Source: Oscillospiraceae bacterium
GTDB taxonomy: Bacteria > Bacillota > Clostridia > UMGS1810
DNA: 15,204 nucleotides
Direction of reading: 5' to 3'
Assembly: GCA_022769845.1 (NCBI GenBank)
Contig: JALEIO010000061.1
Span: 1 to 15,204 of the forward strand
The position numbers were made by a program, and so were the translations under genes. This document shows, one piece after another, positions 14,024 to 15,204 of this stretch. Each line of letters starts with the position of its first letter. The stretch's first letter is position 1. Under the pieces are notes generated by a model. The model worked only from the letters and a program-made list of their open reading frames with translations. It was not told the origin of the DNA and searched no databases.

Positions 14024-14797
14024 TTATTTCACCTCTTCGTTTCTTTCTATCACTTCATTAGCAAGTTTTATATAACTTTCCGCACCCTTTGAGTTTTCAT
14101 CATATACCGTGATAGGCTGACCGTAACTCGGCGCTTCCGAAAGCCTTACGTTTCGCGGTATAACTGACGCATAAACTTTTTTCGGATAATACTTTTTAAC
14201 CTCGTCCGCAACCTGTATTGATAAATTTGTTCGTGCGTCAAACATTGTAAGAAGCACTCCTTCTATATCAAGTGACGGATTTAGTCCTTTTTTTACTATG
14301 CGTATTGTTTTTATAAGCTGACTTAAACCTTCAAGAGCATAATATTCGCACTGAATCGGAATTAAAATTGTGTCGGCACATACAAAAGCGTTGAGAGTCA
14401 ACAATCCGAGTGACGGCGGACAGTCTATTATTATATAATCATACTCATCTTTAACCTTTGAAACTGCAATTTTAAGACAGTTTTCTCTGTCCTCCACACC
14501 GACAAGCTCGATTTCCGCTCCTGCAAGGTCTACATTTGACGGACAAACTGACAAATTTTTAAATTCTGTAACAATAATTGCCTGCTCTATTGCCGTGCTG
14601 TTTACCAAAACATCGTAAACAGACTTTATATTTTCATTTCTTTCAACGCCCACACCGCTGGTAGCGTTTCCCTGTGGGTCTAAATCTATCAAAAGCACCC
14701 TTTTTCCGCACTCGCCGAGGGCTGCACTCAAATTTATAGATGTAGTTGTTTTTCCTACGCCGCCTTTTTGATTTGCTACGGCTATACATTTACCCAT
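14024..14797 (-). CDS. parA: ParA/Soj chromosome-partition ATPase
   Basis: Deviant Walker-type ATPase that cycles on and off the nucleoid and is driven by ParB; in spore formers it also influences DnaA. The 257 residues and domain layout are those of chromosomal Soj. Walker A is KGGVGKTT (11-18, with signature Lys11), Walker A' has Asp38 and Asp40 (LLIDLDPQGN), Walker B ends at Asp125 (IIIDCPPSLG), and the C-terminal SEAPSYGQPI element is present. The short N-terminus without a helix-turn-helix excludes plasmid type Ia ParA. GAAGGTG precedes the ATG at 14797. It is first in a parA-parB operon with a recognisable promoter at 14836-14865. Confidence 0.97.
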   Translation of the reverse strand: MGKCIAVANQKGGVGKTTTSINLSAALGECGKRVLLIDLDPQGNATSGVGVERNENIKSVYDVLVNSTAIEQAIIVTEFKNLSVCPSNVDLAGAEIELVGVEDRENCLKIAVSKVKDEYDYIIIDCPPSLGLLTLNAFVCADTILIPIQCEYYALEGLSQLIKTIRIVKKGLNPSLDIEGVLLTMFDARTNLSIQVADEVKKYYPKKVYASVIPRNVRLSEAPSYGQPITVYDENSKGAESYIKLANEVIERNEEVK

Positions 14798-14814
14798 CTT
14801 TTCACCTTCTTTTA

Positions 14815-14881
14815 TTTATCTGCATATCATTTAACAGTATATCACATTTTTATATAACTGTGCAATAGTTTATCTGCAAAT
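14815..14881 (+). repeat. 13-base direct repeats flanking the parA promoter
   Basis: TTTATCTGCATAT (14815-14827) and TTTATCTGCAAAT (14869-14881) agree at 12 of 13 positions and start 54 bases apart. One lies four bases upstream of the parA -35 and the other just downstream of the predicted start, the arrangement expected of paired operators. No protein is identified. Confidence 0.45.
14836..14865 (-). promoter_or_regulatory. Sigma-A promoter of parAB
   Basis: The minus strand reads TTGCAC (14865-14860), an 18-base spacer, then TATACT (14841-14836) preceded by TG-A (extended -10). Expected start is near 14829, giving a leader of about 30 bases to the parA ATG. Confidence 0.75.
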
Positions 14882-14953
14882 AACTAAATTTTTGTGAAAG
14901 ATTTTTTAAAATTTTATATTATAATAAATTGATTATGTCTTCGTTTACAAAAA

Positions 14954-14979
14954 TAAAATGTTCCTCGAGGAACATTTTA
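14954..14979. promoter_or_regulatory. parS-like palindrome, copy 2, extended to 26 bases
   Basis: The core TGTTCCTCGAGGAACA (14959-14974) is identical to copy 1. Here the symmetry extends five more bases on each side (TAAAA/TTTTA), making a perfect 26-base palindrome that takes in the stop codon of the thioesterase gene. Read on the minus strand it is followed by TTTTTG, so its RNA could also form an 11-bp stem with a TCGA loop and a U-run, that is, a terminator for the thioesterase gene. Confidence 0.7.
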
Positions 14980-15204
14980 ATAATTTTCTTTTTTTCGTAT
15001 CTTTCTCAGCTCATATCTCTTTCTGCCCGCTTCAAATTCTTCTTTTTCTTCATCAGTTTCAATAATAAGTTTAGGCACTTTTGTAGGATTTTTATCTTCG
15101 TCAAGCGCAACCATAACAAAATATGCTCTATTTATCTCTTTTTTCTCCCCGTCAAGTTTTTCCACAAATGTATCCACACGCACTTCCATTGAAGTTGTGC
15201 CTGC
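14977..15204 (-). CDS. Hotdog-fold acyl-CoA thioesterase, C-terminal part (start outside window)
   Basis: The last 75 residues of a protein whose 5' end lies beyond the window. The reading frame is open from the edge (AGTTSMEVRVDTFVEKL), then has NRAYFVMVALDEDKNPTKVPKLI followed by a charged helix ETDEEKEEFEAGRKRYELR and a basic tail. This ending is typical of the YkhA/YciA-type cytosolic acyl-CoA thioesterases, in which the AYFVMVALDE strand packs in the hexamer core. The catalytic Asp and N-terminal strands are not in view, so the substrate range cannot be judged. Its stop codon is part of the extended parS-like palindrome. Confidence 0.85.
   Translation of the reverse strand, partial: AGTTSMEVRVDTFVEKLDGEKKEINRAYFVMVALDEDKNPTKVPKLIIETDEEKEEFEAGRKRYELRKIRKKENY

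Noticed and set aside
1..15204. CRISPR arrays, insertion sequences, tRNA or rRNA genes
   Set aside because: No regularly spaced repeats, transposase frames, terminal inverted repeats or RNA-gene signatures were found; all large frames are accounted for by housekeeping or sporulation genes.

Overview
The window reads as a chromosomal segment of a low-GC, endospore-forming Firmicute of the class Clostridia. The evidence is a ctsR/mcsA/clpC operon, a minimal three-gene spoVAC-spoVAD-spoVAE operon, a walRK-yycHI two-component operon, a chromosomal soj/spo0J-type parAB locus, and AT-rich spacers with strong AGGAGG-type ribosome binding sites. Genus-level placement cannot be made from the sequence alone. 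I see no mobile elements, CRISPR arrays, tRNA or rRNA genes.

Layout. (1) Positions 1-2100, minus strand: ctsR, mcsA and the 5' two-fifths of clpC, transcribed from a textbook sigma-A promoter with a CtsR operator just downstream of its -10. The arginine kinase gene mcsB, which normally lies between mcsA and clpC, is absent from its place, and McsA is a short form with one zinc-finger pair. (2) 2150-4353, plus strand and divergent: a small membrane-peptide ORF overlapping the spoVAC start, then spoVAC, a 135-base gap with a hairpin, spoVAD and spoVAE (dipicolinic acid channel genes). (3) 4392-9821, plus strand: walR, walK, an unrecognised secreted Ig-like protein with its own WalR/Pho-box-like promoter, yycH and yycI; then ybaB and a strong bidirectional terminator. 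(4) 10314-15204, minus strand: an EamA-type exporter, serS, a membrane-anchored coiled-coil protein, parB, parA and the 3' end of an acyl-CoA thioesterase gene.

The most interesting signal is around parAB. Two identical 16-base palindromes, TGTTCCTCGAGGAACA, lie in the intergenic spaces on either side of parAB. They have the length, symmetry and outer bases of a parS site, but the centre is CTCGAG rather than the near-universal CACGTG. The ParB encoded between them has unusual residues at positions that set ParB/Noc DNA specificity (Asn164, Ala181). This suggests a diverged, co-evolved centromere code. Other points worth following are the inserted secreted gene in the wal operon, the missing mcsB, and direct repeats flanking the parA promoter.

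How the parts fit: the window holds stress proteolysis control (CtsR-ClpC), spore DPA handling (SpoVA), cell-wall homeostasis (WalRK with YycHI) and chromosome segregation (ParAB). Several of these sit near oriC in other Firmicutes, so an origin-proximal position is plausible but not shown.
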